NCBI GenBank assembly: GCA_020081605.1
Contig: JAHREC010000011.1
Span: forward strand, 2,852,001-2,916,000
DNA from: Albifimbria verrucaria
Lineage: Eukaryota > Ascomycota > Sordariomycetes > Hypocreales > Stachybotryaceae
DNA length: 64,000 bases
Direction: 5' to 3'
The notes under the pieces were generated by a model. That model ran no database searches. It was not told the DNA's origin and saw nothing but the letters and a program-made list of their open reading frames with translations. Each line of letters opens with the position of its first letter. Position 1 is the first letter of the stretch. Of this stretch, positions 34,991 to 45,371 are shown piece after piece. A program made the translations under genes and the position numbers.

Positions 34991-35375
34991 TCCTCCACGA
35001 ACCCCCCATAAATGTTTCGTGCCACCGATTGCGCTCTTTGCCCACATAACTTCAACCTCCGTCTGCCTGCTGCTTCCCGGCTCTTCACGATCAGACATTT
35101 TGCCAAGTGGATCTGCGACTCCACGACTGATTGGCGCCTCCCGAACCCGTCTTCCTCTTCTCTGTCTCTGTCGCGCGACCAACATCTCCTTCTTCTCTAC
35201 GCACGGCGCATCGTCCTCGCGGTTGAGCCTCGCCAGCATCTCGGCGCCGACGACGATGTCCTGACGTCCCAGTCCTGACCACCACCACCGTCATCATCAA
35301 CACCACCACCACTACCACCACCAACCTCGACCGGCCTCACCTCACCTCACCTCCCCTTGGCGCCCGTCCCGTTAC

Positions 35376-38300
35376 ATGTCCCAACCAGCCCGCCCCTTCT
35401 TCAAGAGGCTCGAGACGTCATCTCTCGACATGAGCGTCTCTGTCTACGACCAGATGAATGCTCCTCAGATGCCGGGAGTCCATCCTGTGGCCATCGCTAG
35501 GCCCCAGGTTGGCATCGAGCGCCTCCCCACCCGCCGCATGAGCAACGAACCTCGCGAGTCCATGAACTGCAAGTCATGCCGGAAGCGTAAAGTAGGCTCC
35601 TCTCTTTCTTCGAACCTCATTGCTCTCTTTTTTCTTCTTCTTCCCCTGGCTCACAGCGGCTTTTTCATCCATGATCTTGGCTCGTCACATATGCTTACAT
35701 TTCGCAGATCAAGTGCAACCGACTCCGACCCGCCTGTGAGGCGTGTCAAGTTTTCCAATGTCCTTGCATATATGGTGAGCTCTCTCCCCATATCCTCACC
35801 CTGTTCCCGGTGCCCGGCGCCTTGGAGGCGAGAAACGACCTCAAGCGCGTTTCTGTTTCGACCAAAGCCGGAAAAGACATTTGCAGAGCCGTGAGAAACC
35901 GACGGACGCTAACCTGGAGATTTCGCGCCAACTAGACGCTGTGCCTAAGAAGCGTGGGCCGAAGACAGACGTGCTAGAGGCCTTGCTGAAGCGAGTGGAC
36001 GGCCTCGAGGCCAAGCTGAAGGAGAAGAATGCCGAAGCCGGGTCCCCGACGACACCAGGCACTACCGGAGAAGCCACTGCCACATCAGCAGACGGACAGA
36101 GCCCTACGGCTGCAGAACCAAGCAACAAGCGAGTAGCCGTTGATTCGAACTCGTCACCGTCGGGTGGCGATGTAGCCATCTATTCGCCCGATGGCGCCCA
36201 TGCAAGGTCCGCCCCTCATTATTGGCTTGGCAACCTCCGGCACCCAGACTGACACTTGACCAGGGATTCAACTACGCCTCCGGTCCAGACAGATGCCTTG
36301 CTTGACACTTACTTCAACCGCTTCCACGCCAAGCCGTATCACATTCTCGATGAGTCGTCTGTGAGGCAACGCATGCAGCTCAGCCAACTACCAATCTATC
36401 TCTGCCATGCCATCTCCGCCGTCGCTGCGAGGTCAGCAATTCATCTTGTAACCTGCTCAAGCGTAGTGGTGCTAACATAACTTATAGATACACTCCCCAT
36501 CCCGGCGGTTATCAGTCTGCCGTGAAGCTGAGTGAGGAATACGCTGCCAGGGCACGAAGCGAGATAAACACCGATGAACCTTCCGTCGACGGCCTTCAAG
36601 CACTTCTGCTTTTGGTGATTGCCTTTACTGCAGCAGGTAAAGGGAAAAAGGCATATATGCTTATGAGTACGTCCTTCACTTAGCTAGATTGACTCTTTGT
36701 TTTGAGCAAGACCATATCTATCACATATGCTAACAACTTGCAGCATGTGCCGTCGGAATGGCCATGGCTTTAGAGCTGCATCGTGAGATGGATGTCCAAG
36801 CACGGGTTACTCCTATTGAGCGAGAAGTGCGGAGGCGCCTGTTCTGGACCTGCTACCTGCTTGACCGTTACATGGCCTGTGGCTCCAAGCGCCCGTCGCT
36901 CATCAGTGACAAGGTTGTCATTTTGCGCCTGCCCTGTTGGTCGCCGAACCCATCTTCTCTCCCCGTGGAGGGCGAATTCTTCCAGTGCGGCTCCAATTTG
37001 CACCACTTTCAAGGCACTGGCAAGAAATCACAAGGCAGCACCGGCATGCTCATCGACATTAGCCGCATATTAGGGGTCACCAACAGATACCTGGCTTCTG
37101 GCGGCGTCAAGGGCGACACGCACTTCCCTTGGCATTCATTATCAAATCTGTCAAAGATTCGACAAGACCTGGACATTTGGGCGTCTGGCACGGATGACGT
37201 TTTCTCGAGTATAGACACTCTGTTTGGCCAGGCAGACTCGACCATCCTTGTTCTCAGTAAACTGATATACCACCTCATCCACTGTCTTATTTACCGACCT
37301 TTTCTGCCGATCGACCTTGCAGAACTTGCCGGCAATGGCCAGCACCAGTCTTGGCAGATCGAGGCGACCAACATGTGCTTCCTTCACGCAAATGCTATCG
37401 CCGAGCTGATAGAATTAGGGAAGCAAGCGAGCACCATCGAGTGGCCATCATTTGTTGGTTACTGTATCTGCACTGCCGGTACTGTTCACATCCATGGAGC
37501 CCATTACAACAAACAAGGCGCTGGAGGCGAAATGAGCGCATTCAACTCATCGGCTGAGTTCCTGTCAAGGGAGATGCAGCAGCTGAGTGAGCTTCGATAC
37601 GCATGGTCGAGCGTCCAACATCAGCGCGAGACGCTGCAAGCCATTTACAATGCTCATGGAGAGCTCGTTAAATCCTCTGGAGGACATTCCATGCGCTACA
37701 CATCTGGTTTCCACCTCGAAGACTTCTTCGACCGCTACGCTGGTGTTGGTGGCCAGGAGAACCTTTCGTTTTCGTTTGATGCCGCAAATCTGAGCTTGTC
37801 AGACGTCGTCGTGGACTTCACCACGGATGCGTATACCGGCCATGGCCTGTACGCACCACGGGTTGGCGAGGGCATGGATAGGCCTAACCTGAAGCGCAAG
37901 AACACGGCTCCATCAAACCGTAAGCGTCCAGACATCAAGACCCTGACGAGCCTTGGACCCCGCCCACGCCCGACCTTCCTACTCCAGGACATCCACGAAC
38001 ATCAATTTCGCAGCAAGGAGGAGCAATGCCACACCCGTCGCCTGGAATGATGACGACTCCTCTATCGATCCCCACACACGCGCATAATCCGGAGCACAAG
38101 AGACTGATGAACCCTCTCCGAAGCCCTGCCGAAACTACTCTTGGGAAACCACTCTGGCGGAGGCCTCGAGCTGCCACACGGTGCACAGAACCCACATGGC
38201 TCGGGAATCACTGGCATGGGAAACTCGCCGTTTAGTCCTCCTTACAGCTTTGCTTCGGGATCAACCGCAACAAACGCAGGCCATCATTCAATCAACGAGT

Positions 38301-38593
38301 CCAGCGGTGGCTATGACGCCATGTTCGGCACCCTCCCAACCAATGCTTTCAGCAGCCCGGCCGCATGGCACACCGATGACAATCATGCTAAAATCAGCCA
38401 CCCTACGCCCGGAGCTGCTGCACCAAGCCCCGACACACGAAGCAACAACGGCAGCACCGGTACAGCGCAGGCAGACGAAAAGGACCCATTTTTAAGTCTG
38501 CTAGAGCAACTGGCTGAGAATGAGCACCGGTTCAACAACGGTGGCGGAGGCGAACTTGATTTCTTCTTGACTGGTACTGCCAGTGGTACATGA
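35376..38593 (+). CDS. Zn2Cys6 fungal-specific transcription factor
   Basis: A binuclear zinc cluster spans the first intron: [10 protein letters not shown] is at the end of exon 1 and [20 protein letters not shown] follows in exon 2. Then comes a basic linker and coiled segment ([20 protein letters not shown]), an Ala/Thr/Ser-rich spacer, and the fungal-specific regulatory domain ([50 protein letters not shown]). Exons: 35376-35591, 35708-35774, 35936-36206, 36264-36431, 36488-36666, 36744-38593. All five introns have GT donors and AG acceptors and keep phase, which supports the model. The C-terminal 200 residues are Gly/Ser/Asn-rich and change frame at least twice (about 37965 to 38150); I cannot place those breaks exactly. 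The architecture recalls RosA/NosA-like developmental regulators, a weak comparison. Nuclear DNA binding is inferred. Confidence 0.85.
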
Positions 38594-39188
38594 TCCTTTG
38601 AGCGATTTGTGAATGACTGATATATGTATGGATCGAACGCGTGATGATAAAGATGAAGACTAGGCATTTTGTGGATTACTGTAACGTGTCGGGTTGGACA
38701 AATCTCGTCTTTGTGCAGCATTTCTTGGATTGGGCGGTAGCATGAATGGTTTCCGGCAATACATACACAGGGGCAGGAGTTGGGTTGGAGCGGAAACGGA
38801 GGGATTTAGGACTTGTTAGACTTGGATTGCGCCTCTTGGACAGGGTTGGCAAGCGCCTTTTGTCATTATTTTTATTCTCAAGTCGCTGGGCGGCAACAGT
38901 TGTATGTCAGGGGCTTGAATAGAGTATCTGAAGCATGATTGCTTTTTGACTTGAAATTTCGTTAACCACAGTCCAAGACGGATATCACTTTGAGAAACAT
39001 GTATTCATAAACACAGTTAAGTTGTCAACTATTTGACTTTGATTTGTTGCCCAAATTCAGCTTGTGATTCCAAGACCAGTCTATACCTCTATTTACATCT
39101 TAGTCTACATGATAAATATTACATGCTGTCTATAATCTATTATTCGCGAAAAACACCCTTCTACCCAATTGTCATATCTCATACGTGT
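38594..39188. other. Convergent intergenic region
   Basis: This AT-rich DNA lies between the ends of the Zn2Cys6 and P450 genes. No gene is seen; both 3' ends should lie here. Confidence 0.5.
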
Positions 39189-40983
39189 TTATTCGCTCTT
39201 GGCAGGCCACTTGACTCTCCTCTCGGCACGGACGTAGAGGTTGTTGGGCCTGATGAGCTGGAAGTAGGGGTCGTACTCGATGGGGCCGTCCTGGGCCTTG
39301 GAGAACTTGTAACGGTAGATGAGCTTGGGGAGGAAGACCTTGACCTCCTGCAGGGCGAAGTTGAAGCCGATACACATGCGAGGACCGGCGGCGAAGGGCA
39401 CGTAGGAGCCGGTGGGGCGGTTCTTGACCTTTTCAGTATCCCAGCGGTCGGGGTCGAAGCGCGCGGGGTTGTCCCACAGCTCGGCGTTGTTGTGGATGTG
39501 GTGCAGGGCAGGGATGACGATGGAGTCTTTGGGGAGCTTGTAGCCGCCGGGGAGGATCATGTCGACCTTGGCGGTGCGGGCGGGCTGGTAAGAGGGGTTG
39601 TGGCGGCGCTGGGTCTCCTTGATGTACTTGTCGAGGAAGGTGAGCTTGTTGGTGAGGTCGGCTGTGACCTGGGTGTTCTCATCCCAGTCGTTGTCGATGA
39701 GCTCTTGGAGGAGGCGATCCTGCATGCCCTCGTACTGGACGAGGCCGTAGATGAGCCACGAGAGGAGGGAGGAGGTAGTGGTGAAGCCGGCACCGGTGGC
39801 GACGACGAGGGCCTCGGCGAATTGCTGGGGGCAGCTTGTTGCCCTTGTTGTCGGTGGCTCGGAGGCAATAGTCTGTGGAGATGGTGTGAGCGGGATAGTT
39901 CTCGGTTCATGGCAGGTCATGAAAAGGAGGTGAACGGGGACATACCAACTAGGTTATCGGCCTCAAGAGCGGCCTCCTGAAGCTCAAGATCCTTCTCGCC
40001 CTTGGATGCGCGCATGATGGACTCGATAAGGAGCTGCTCGACGCGCTTCTTGTTGTCGGCAAGCTTCTTGGGGTCGCCGAAAGGCATGCTGGCGTACCAG
40101 CTGCCCATGGAGGCGATCTTCTTGTTGAGCTCGAGGTTGACGGCGATGCGGACGACCATCTCGTGGGGAGGGGCGTCGACGGAGGTGAAGTGCTCAAAGT
40201 CCATGCCGAGGACCAGCTTGCCGACGGCCTGGGAGCCGAGCTTCAGCATGTACTGGTAGACGTTCCAGGCCTCCTCGCGCTCGTCGAGCTCGTCGAAGAC
40301 GCTGAAAGAGTCCTCGACGGTGGCCTGCATGGTCGGGGCATAGTGGCGGACGGCCTTGGGGCCCAGGGCGGGTGGCAGGAACTTGTGCGCCTGGCGCCAT
40401 TCCTCGGTGTCGGTGTCACCAAGGAAGACACCGGCGGACTGCAGCTTGATAGGGTGCAGGGGGTGGCCGGGGATGATGAGCTTGGAGAAGAAGTCGGTCT
40501 CGGAGAAGAAGATGTTGGCGAGCTTGGCGTCGTTGGTCTGGTAGATGCGACTGCCGAAGTTGGTGGTGACGAAGAGGGGGCCGTATTTGTCAAAGAGACG
40601 CTGGTGGTTGCCCAGGTGGTCGGGGTAGACCTCGAGGTAGTTGCCGATGTAGGGGAAGCCGGAGGGCCGGGGACATCACGGACGGGTTTGCCGTCTACGG
40701 CCACGGCGATCGGCCCGGAGGCGGCGAGGATATCGGCGGCGCATGTAAGCTCGCGGTTCTGTGCGATGAAGCTGACGCCTGCGCGAGGTGTATTAGTCCT
40801 CGTAAATGCAGTCAAAGTACAATAATGAATTATATTATTCTTTTACTTACCGCTGGCGTCAACAATAGCAAAATGTGACGAGGCGAGGTGCTGCAGCTCC
40901 TCAAAGTCCAGCGACGCCTCAACCTCAATTTCCTTGGTCCGAGAGGGGTCTTCACCCAACAGGTGGAATTGCCTTGAAGCCAT
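39189..40983 (-). CDS. Cytochrome P450, no membrane anchor, with N-terminal extension
   Basis: The heme-binding loop PFAAGPRMCIGF fits FxxGxRxCxG. The I-helix reads ATGAGFTTTSS, the ExxR region is KETQRRH, and FDPDRWD precedes the heme loop. Before the conserved VPGPPA proline region lies an extension of about 85 residues (MASRQFHLLGEDPSRTKEIE, then LDFEELQHLASSHFAIVDASG, then PIAVAVDGK), with no hydrophobic anchor. Its strand-strand-helix-like pattern recalls a ubiquitin-like fold; that is only inference. Exons on the minus strand: 40983-40851, 40778-39946, 39872-39189; introns are 72 and 73 nt. Frame breaks near 40668 (TT should be TTT) and near 39855 (a C run one base short) are each repaired by one base. 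It is divergent from the cytochrome b5 reductase fusion starting 1.06 kb away, a possible redox partner. The substrate is unknown. Confidence 0.87.
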
Positions 40984-42047
40984 GGTCAAGGTTTCTTAGT
41001 ATTGCACAAGCAGATAAGAAAACGGAATTTGGTATCAGAATTGCTCGTTAACAAAAACCACAATCGAGCCAAAAAAAAAGGAGCAAAAGGCAGAAGGGAG
41101 GGGGTATGATAGGTATGTTTAGAGCGTCAAAACGAGGTTCGCGCTTCCAGGCGACGACCCTTTTTAGCAGCGACAAACATGATGCGTCCCATTTATTACG
41201 AAACCCTCGATTACACCATCACCAAGCAGGTTACACATCGCGCAGCATTGAATTTTTCGCTGGGTTGTATTTCCCGCGCCTGACCCAGCGCAAAGGCTTC
41301 CCACGACCCGAGGCACGGCGAGAGATAGGCAACACTGCCAGAAGGATAAGGGTCCGCCCCTTGTTTCCGGTGAGTCCGGCGTACCCATCGCGGCCGCCGC
41401 TAAGGGTCGACAACGGTTAGAAGCACCGAGACTAACAGGGAGCCGGCTCTCGATTCGCCGGTTGTTCCCACCAGGAGGCCCTGGCGTCGAGGAACAGGGC
41501 CTGTTTGGGCTCGGGAGTTGCGCGGCATCAAGAGCCGCTAACTTAGTAAAAGGCTGGCGGCGATTGGCATTCATGACGATACCCATAATTCGTGAACGCT
41601 TCGTTTCGTCCTGCGAGACCAGATGAGGCAAAAGACGGTCGCCTTCTGGTGGTTGCGTCAAGCTGACTGGACCTCGGCACCGAGGGCGTCAGCTTAGATT
41701 AGCTTGCGAAGCTCACACGGCCGGCCGAAACCCGTTATCTCCACAACGGCCGAAATTTCTCTGGAGCTGGGGTTTCCTATTTTTATCGCCCGAAAAGGTG
41801 ATTGTGAGGGAGCGGCGTGTTATGCGTGCGGATAATAATAACGTTCATGCTCCGGGCCTGGGTCTCGCGAGCTGGCTCGCCCACGTCTAGCCTTATCTCG
41901 CGCCCCTTGGTTGTCGTTGCTTTGTGTGTGCAACTTTTTGTTCGTCTGACGTACATACATTGATTGCATCTTGCACTTTAATATTTTTCCTCCTCTCCGT
42001 TGATTTGGCGCAGCTCGTTCCGTAAAGAAAATACCATAGACGTCACA
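40984..42047. promoter_or_regulatory. Divergent promoter region between P450 and cytochrome b5 reductase fusion
   Basis: The two genes start 1,064 bases apart and point away from each other, so this stretch must contain both promoters. Short frames inside it have no motifs. Shared control of the two genes is possible but I see no repeated operator-like site that would prove it. Confidence 0.5.
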
Positions 42048-43483
42048 ATGGCAGAGTTGGCAGAGATTACGGCCCAGGAGGTTGCTGGGCACAAGACGCC
42101 CAATGATGCCTGGATGGTCATCAACGACAAGGGTGAGTTTGTCTAAGTGACGGATTGTGAAAAGAGGTAATACTAACACCATGTTTTTTAGTCTACGATG
42201 TGACCAAGTATCTGGAGGATCACCCTGGTGGCGCTGAGGTCCTGCTCGAGGCCGCTGGTACTGATGCCAGCGAGCCCTTTGACAACGCCGGCCACTCAGA
42301 GGATGCCTTTGAGATTATGGATGAGTTCTGCGTCGGCAAGCTCAAGGGCTCAGGGAAGAAGGCCGCACCCAAGGCTGTGCGCATCATTGGCTCGGCCGTC
42401 GACAAGGCGCCCGTCTCCGTCAAGAAGGGGAGCACTGGAAAGGTCGTCGGCCTAACGCTGCTGTCGCTCAGCACCATTGCCGCCTCGTACGCCGCGCGCG
42501 AGTATCTGCCTAACCTGCCCAAGGCAGCTCTCAAGCTGCCCTGGACCGGCTCTGAGTCTCGTGGCTTCGGCTTCTTCCAGGGCCTGTTCATCGGAGCTGG
42601 CATCCTCACTATCGTGGATACGTTCCTGGCGAACAAGGTCCTGAATATGATCCGCAAGAACGAGTCGTTCCTCAAGTACCCCTCACATCAAGGTCCCCAA
42701 GACCATCCAGTCCGATGTGCTGCTTCGCCGCGGCTGGCTCGACCCCGTCACTTACTACCCCCTTCCTCTCACTAAGAAGACGCTGCTGGCCCCCAACGTC
42801 TACAGACTCACCTTTGCACTCCCCACTGAGCAAACCATCATCGGCTTGCCCATCGGCCAGCACGTCTCCATCAAGGCTGAGATCAACGGCGAGACGGTCA
42901 CTCGCTCATATACCCCCGTGTCTAACAACTCGGACAAGGGCGTTCTGGAGCTTGTCATTAAGGTGTACCCCGATGGCAAGCTGACGAACGGCTACCTGGC
43001 GAACCTCGAGGTCGGTGACGAGGTTATGTTCCGGGGCCCCAAGGGTGCCATGCGCTACTCCTCGGCGTGTGCAGCAAGATTGGCATGCTGGCCGGCGGAA
43101 CCGGCATCACGCCCATGTTCCAGCTGATCCGCGCCATCTGCGAGAACGACCGCGACACAACGGAGATCAGCCTCATCTACGCCAACCGTACGGAGCAGGA
43201 CATCCTGCTGCGGGAGGAGTTGGAGAGCTATGCGCGCCGGTACCCCAAGAACCTCAAGGTGCATTACCTGCTGGACACGCCGCCAGCGGACTGGAAGTAC
43301 GGCTCGGGCTTCGTGACGCAGGAGATGATGGCGGAGCACTTCCCGGCGCCGAGTGACAACACCAAGATCATGCTATGCGGCCCGCCGGGCATGATCAACG
43401 CCGCCAAGAAGTCCCTAGCGAACCTGGGCTACAAGCAGCCCGCGGCCATGTCAAAGATCAGCGACCAGGTCTTCCTCTTCTAG
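42048..43483 (+). CDS. Fused cytochrome b5 / NADH-cytochrome b5 reductase
   Basis: The N-terminal cytochrome b5 domain has WMVINDKVYDVTKYLEDHPG with the HPGG heme loop and a second heme His in DNAGHSEDAF. A linker follows with two hydrophobic stretches (VVGLTLLSLSTIAASYAA and GLFIGAGILTIVDTFL) that may anchor it to a membrane. The reductase domain has the FAD motif RSYTPVS, the VMFRGPKGAMRY block, the NADH motif AGGTGITPMF, and CGPPGMI near the end; it closes with QVFLF. It should pass electrons from NADH through FAD to its own heme and on to an acceptor. Exon 1 is 42048-42132 and exon 2 is 42192-43483; the 59-nt intron has GTGAGT and TTTTAG ends. Frame breaks lie near 42680 (C run probably two short) and near 43062 (G run one short). 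Confidence 0.9.
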
Positions 43484-45371
43484 GTGGATCGGGGGCTGTT
43501 GTAGAGCTACGACATTTGATCTTGGCGGGCTGCCGTTTATCTGTCGACACGTTACGAAGTATAAAAGAGCTATTCTGGGATACCTTCATTTTTTTTTTTT
43601 TTTTTGTGTTTAATTCTCTTTTTCCTTGGGAGTATGTTATAGAAGGGAGAAACTATTAGACAAGATAGACTACTGGTTGTGTATTATTATTACAATCATC
43701 AATAACTGAATACTTTATAGTACACTTATTTGGCCTTTGTAAAGATTGGTGAAATACAGGAGAGGTTGTCGTGCGGTAACAGTGCTGTTAGCAATTGATA
43801 GAGGGTCTAATACGAGGATAATTGGTAAAGCACAAATGAAATGGCACAAAATTAATAGATTGGTATCTGGCATACGAGTATGTCTACAAATGCATTCTGA
43901 TTCTATCTTTATCCAATCCAAATAAGATAGATCCAAACAATCGTTAATTCTTGATGCTTGCAGTCGCATCTTTTCACTGCTCACTTATTTGGGTAACTGA
44001 GCCACCCTTGTCATTCGGACTGACACCGTACCATTCGGACTGGAGATGCCGCATTTTTCTGTCGGGTTGCAAATACGACAATCAGGTGGCTGCCTCGTCG
44101 AGGCGACTTGGCAATAATCACCGAGGCTCGCCACTGAGGCCTGCAGCATGCTACCGCCGAGGCTTGCCACGTTGAAGGCGTCCGAGGTGCCTTCGTTTCC
44201 ACTCGATTATACGCAGTGCCGTGATAATCACAAGCGGTCTGCCTGTTCTACGAAGGGTCCACCGTAGTAGCCTGCGCCAATTAACCGTCTTTGATATCGG
44301 AGTGGCCCTGTTTAGATGGTCGTGCCTCGGACTGAAACCTGGTCTTGGCCACGATTCGGGAGACCCACGTTTTCGAGCACGACGCATCGGAACGCTGATC
44401 CCTGCCATGGCAAGGTCTTCGAGAAGCTGCTCCACTTAATCGAAGAAAGAAAAAGTTTCAGGGACCTTCGTCGACCTCGATTGTGACGAAAGGCTGCATA
44501 TCACGCACGGCATATCGCACGTACCAGGTTCTGGTACCCCGACTGCCTCGGCATGCAAGGGATATGCATAAACTAAGATGATTTGCCGAAGAGTTCAAAT
44601 GACGGACACCCAAGTTTTAGTGGAGACTGATTTAACGTGGTTGATAAGAGGATGCTCAAGCCAAAGATGCCGAGGCTGAAGTTGGGCTCAAAGATTTCTA
44701 GAGTCATTTTCCGTCGCTGGTTGTGTGCTAGACGAGTCAGATGGGCTGCCTCACAACCTTCATTTCGGATTGCATCGTTTGCCGCCGTTTCATTCAATGG
44801 AGAGAAATGGACTGCGAAGAATTGTGGACTCGAAACTCCCCGTCAATCAGTGCCGCCCATGCGTTGCATTCTTCACTCAGTTTCAGGTCTTGCTATCCAC
44901 TCGGATGAAGCACGATTCCTCGCGACCGACCCTTCTTCTAAACCTCCCACACCTGACTGGACCCATCCAGAGGAGAAACAGGCCGTCTACCCGCTGTGGC
45001 GTTCTTTTCCTGTTGCCTCCATCGAACCTTTTTCATGTTTGCGATCGCACTTTGCTGCTTTGGCTTAGGCTAGGCTGAACTATTTGCACTTTAGCTATGC
45101 TGCCTAATCAGGGCTGAGCTGGGCTGAGCTGGGCTGAAACGCTGCACACGTAGTGAACAAAAGGATAGATTCTGGCTGTGGTAATCTTAGAGATTGCATC
45201 ATGGCTTCATTCGTTAATTTCCATGCAGCTTCAATGTCTGGGTAACCTGTCGTCTCCCCGGCAATCGCCAGTTGATGGTGCCATCGCAAACTCACTTAGT
45301 CACAGTACTCGTAAAATCAACACCCTCGTGTGAAGACCAGTTCGTGTTCAGTACGCACTTTCCCTCACAAT
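43484..45371. other. Intergenic region at the border of the accessory block
   Basis: A T17 run (43589-43605) follows the reductase gene, then AT-rich DNA. An open frame at 44637-45068 lacks any motif. Three tandem GGGCTGAGCT units lie at 45111-45137. No gene is recognised. Confidence 0.5.
45111..45137 (+). repeat. GGGCTGAGCT tandem decamer
   Basis: There are two full units and a third of seven bases, flanked by related GGCTTAGGCTAGGCTG sequence. It lies 235 bases upstream of the TPR-HET start. Confidence 0.75.

Larger units (their letters stand above)
27520..35375. other. 7.9-kb region without a recognisable gene
   Basis: Both strands hold only short, overlapping frames without domain motifs. 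A GACTGT/GACT repeat lies at 27603-27634. AGGTACC words occur near 27733 and 29962, TACCTACC words near 31950 and 32370, and CAGTA repeats near 31992. A 60-codon minus-strand frame at 29243-29061 looks protein-like in its first two thirds (MTPAEKSLFHDVMYQL, FFTGRAGSFVRLGNWDFYRD) and might be a gene fragment, but nothing extends it. The part from about 34200 on is pyrimidine-rich with many short repeats and probably forms the promoter and leader of the Zn2Cys6 gene. Confidence 0.5.

Noticed and set aside
39033..39980. 315-codon plus-strand Gly/Val/Glu-rich frame
   Set aside because: It is the antisense of P450 exon 3 including the heme loop; composition is typical of an antisense frame in GC-rich genes.
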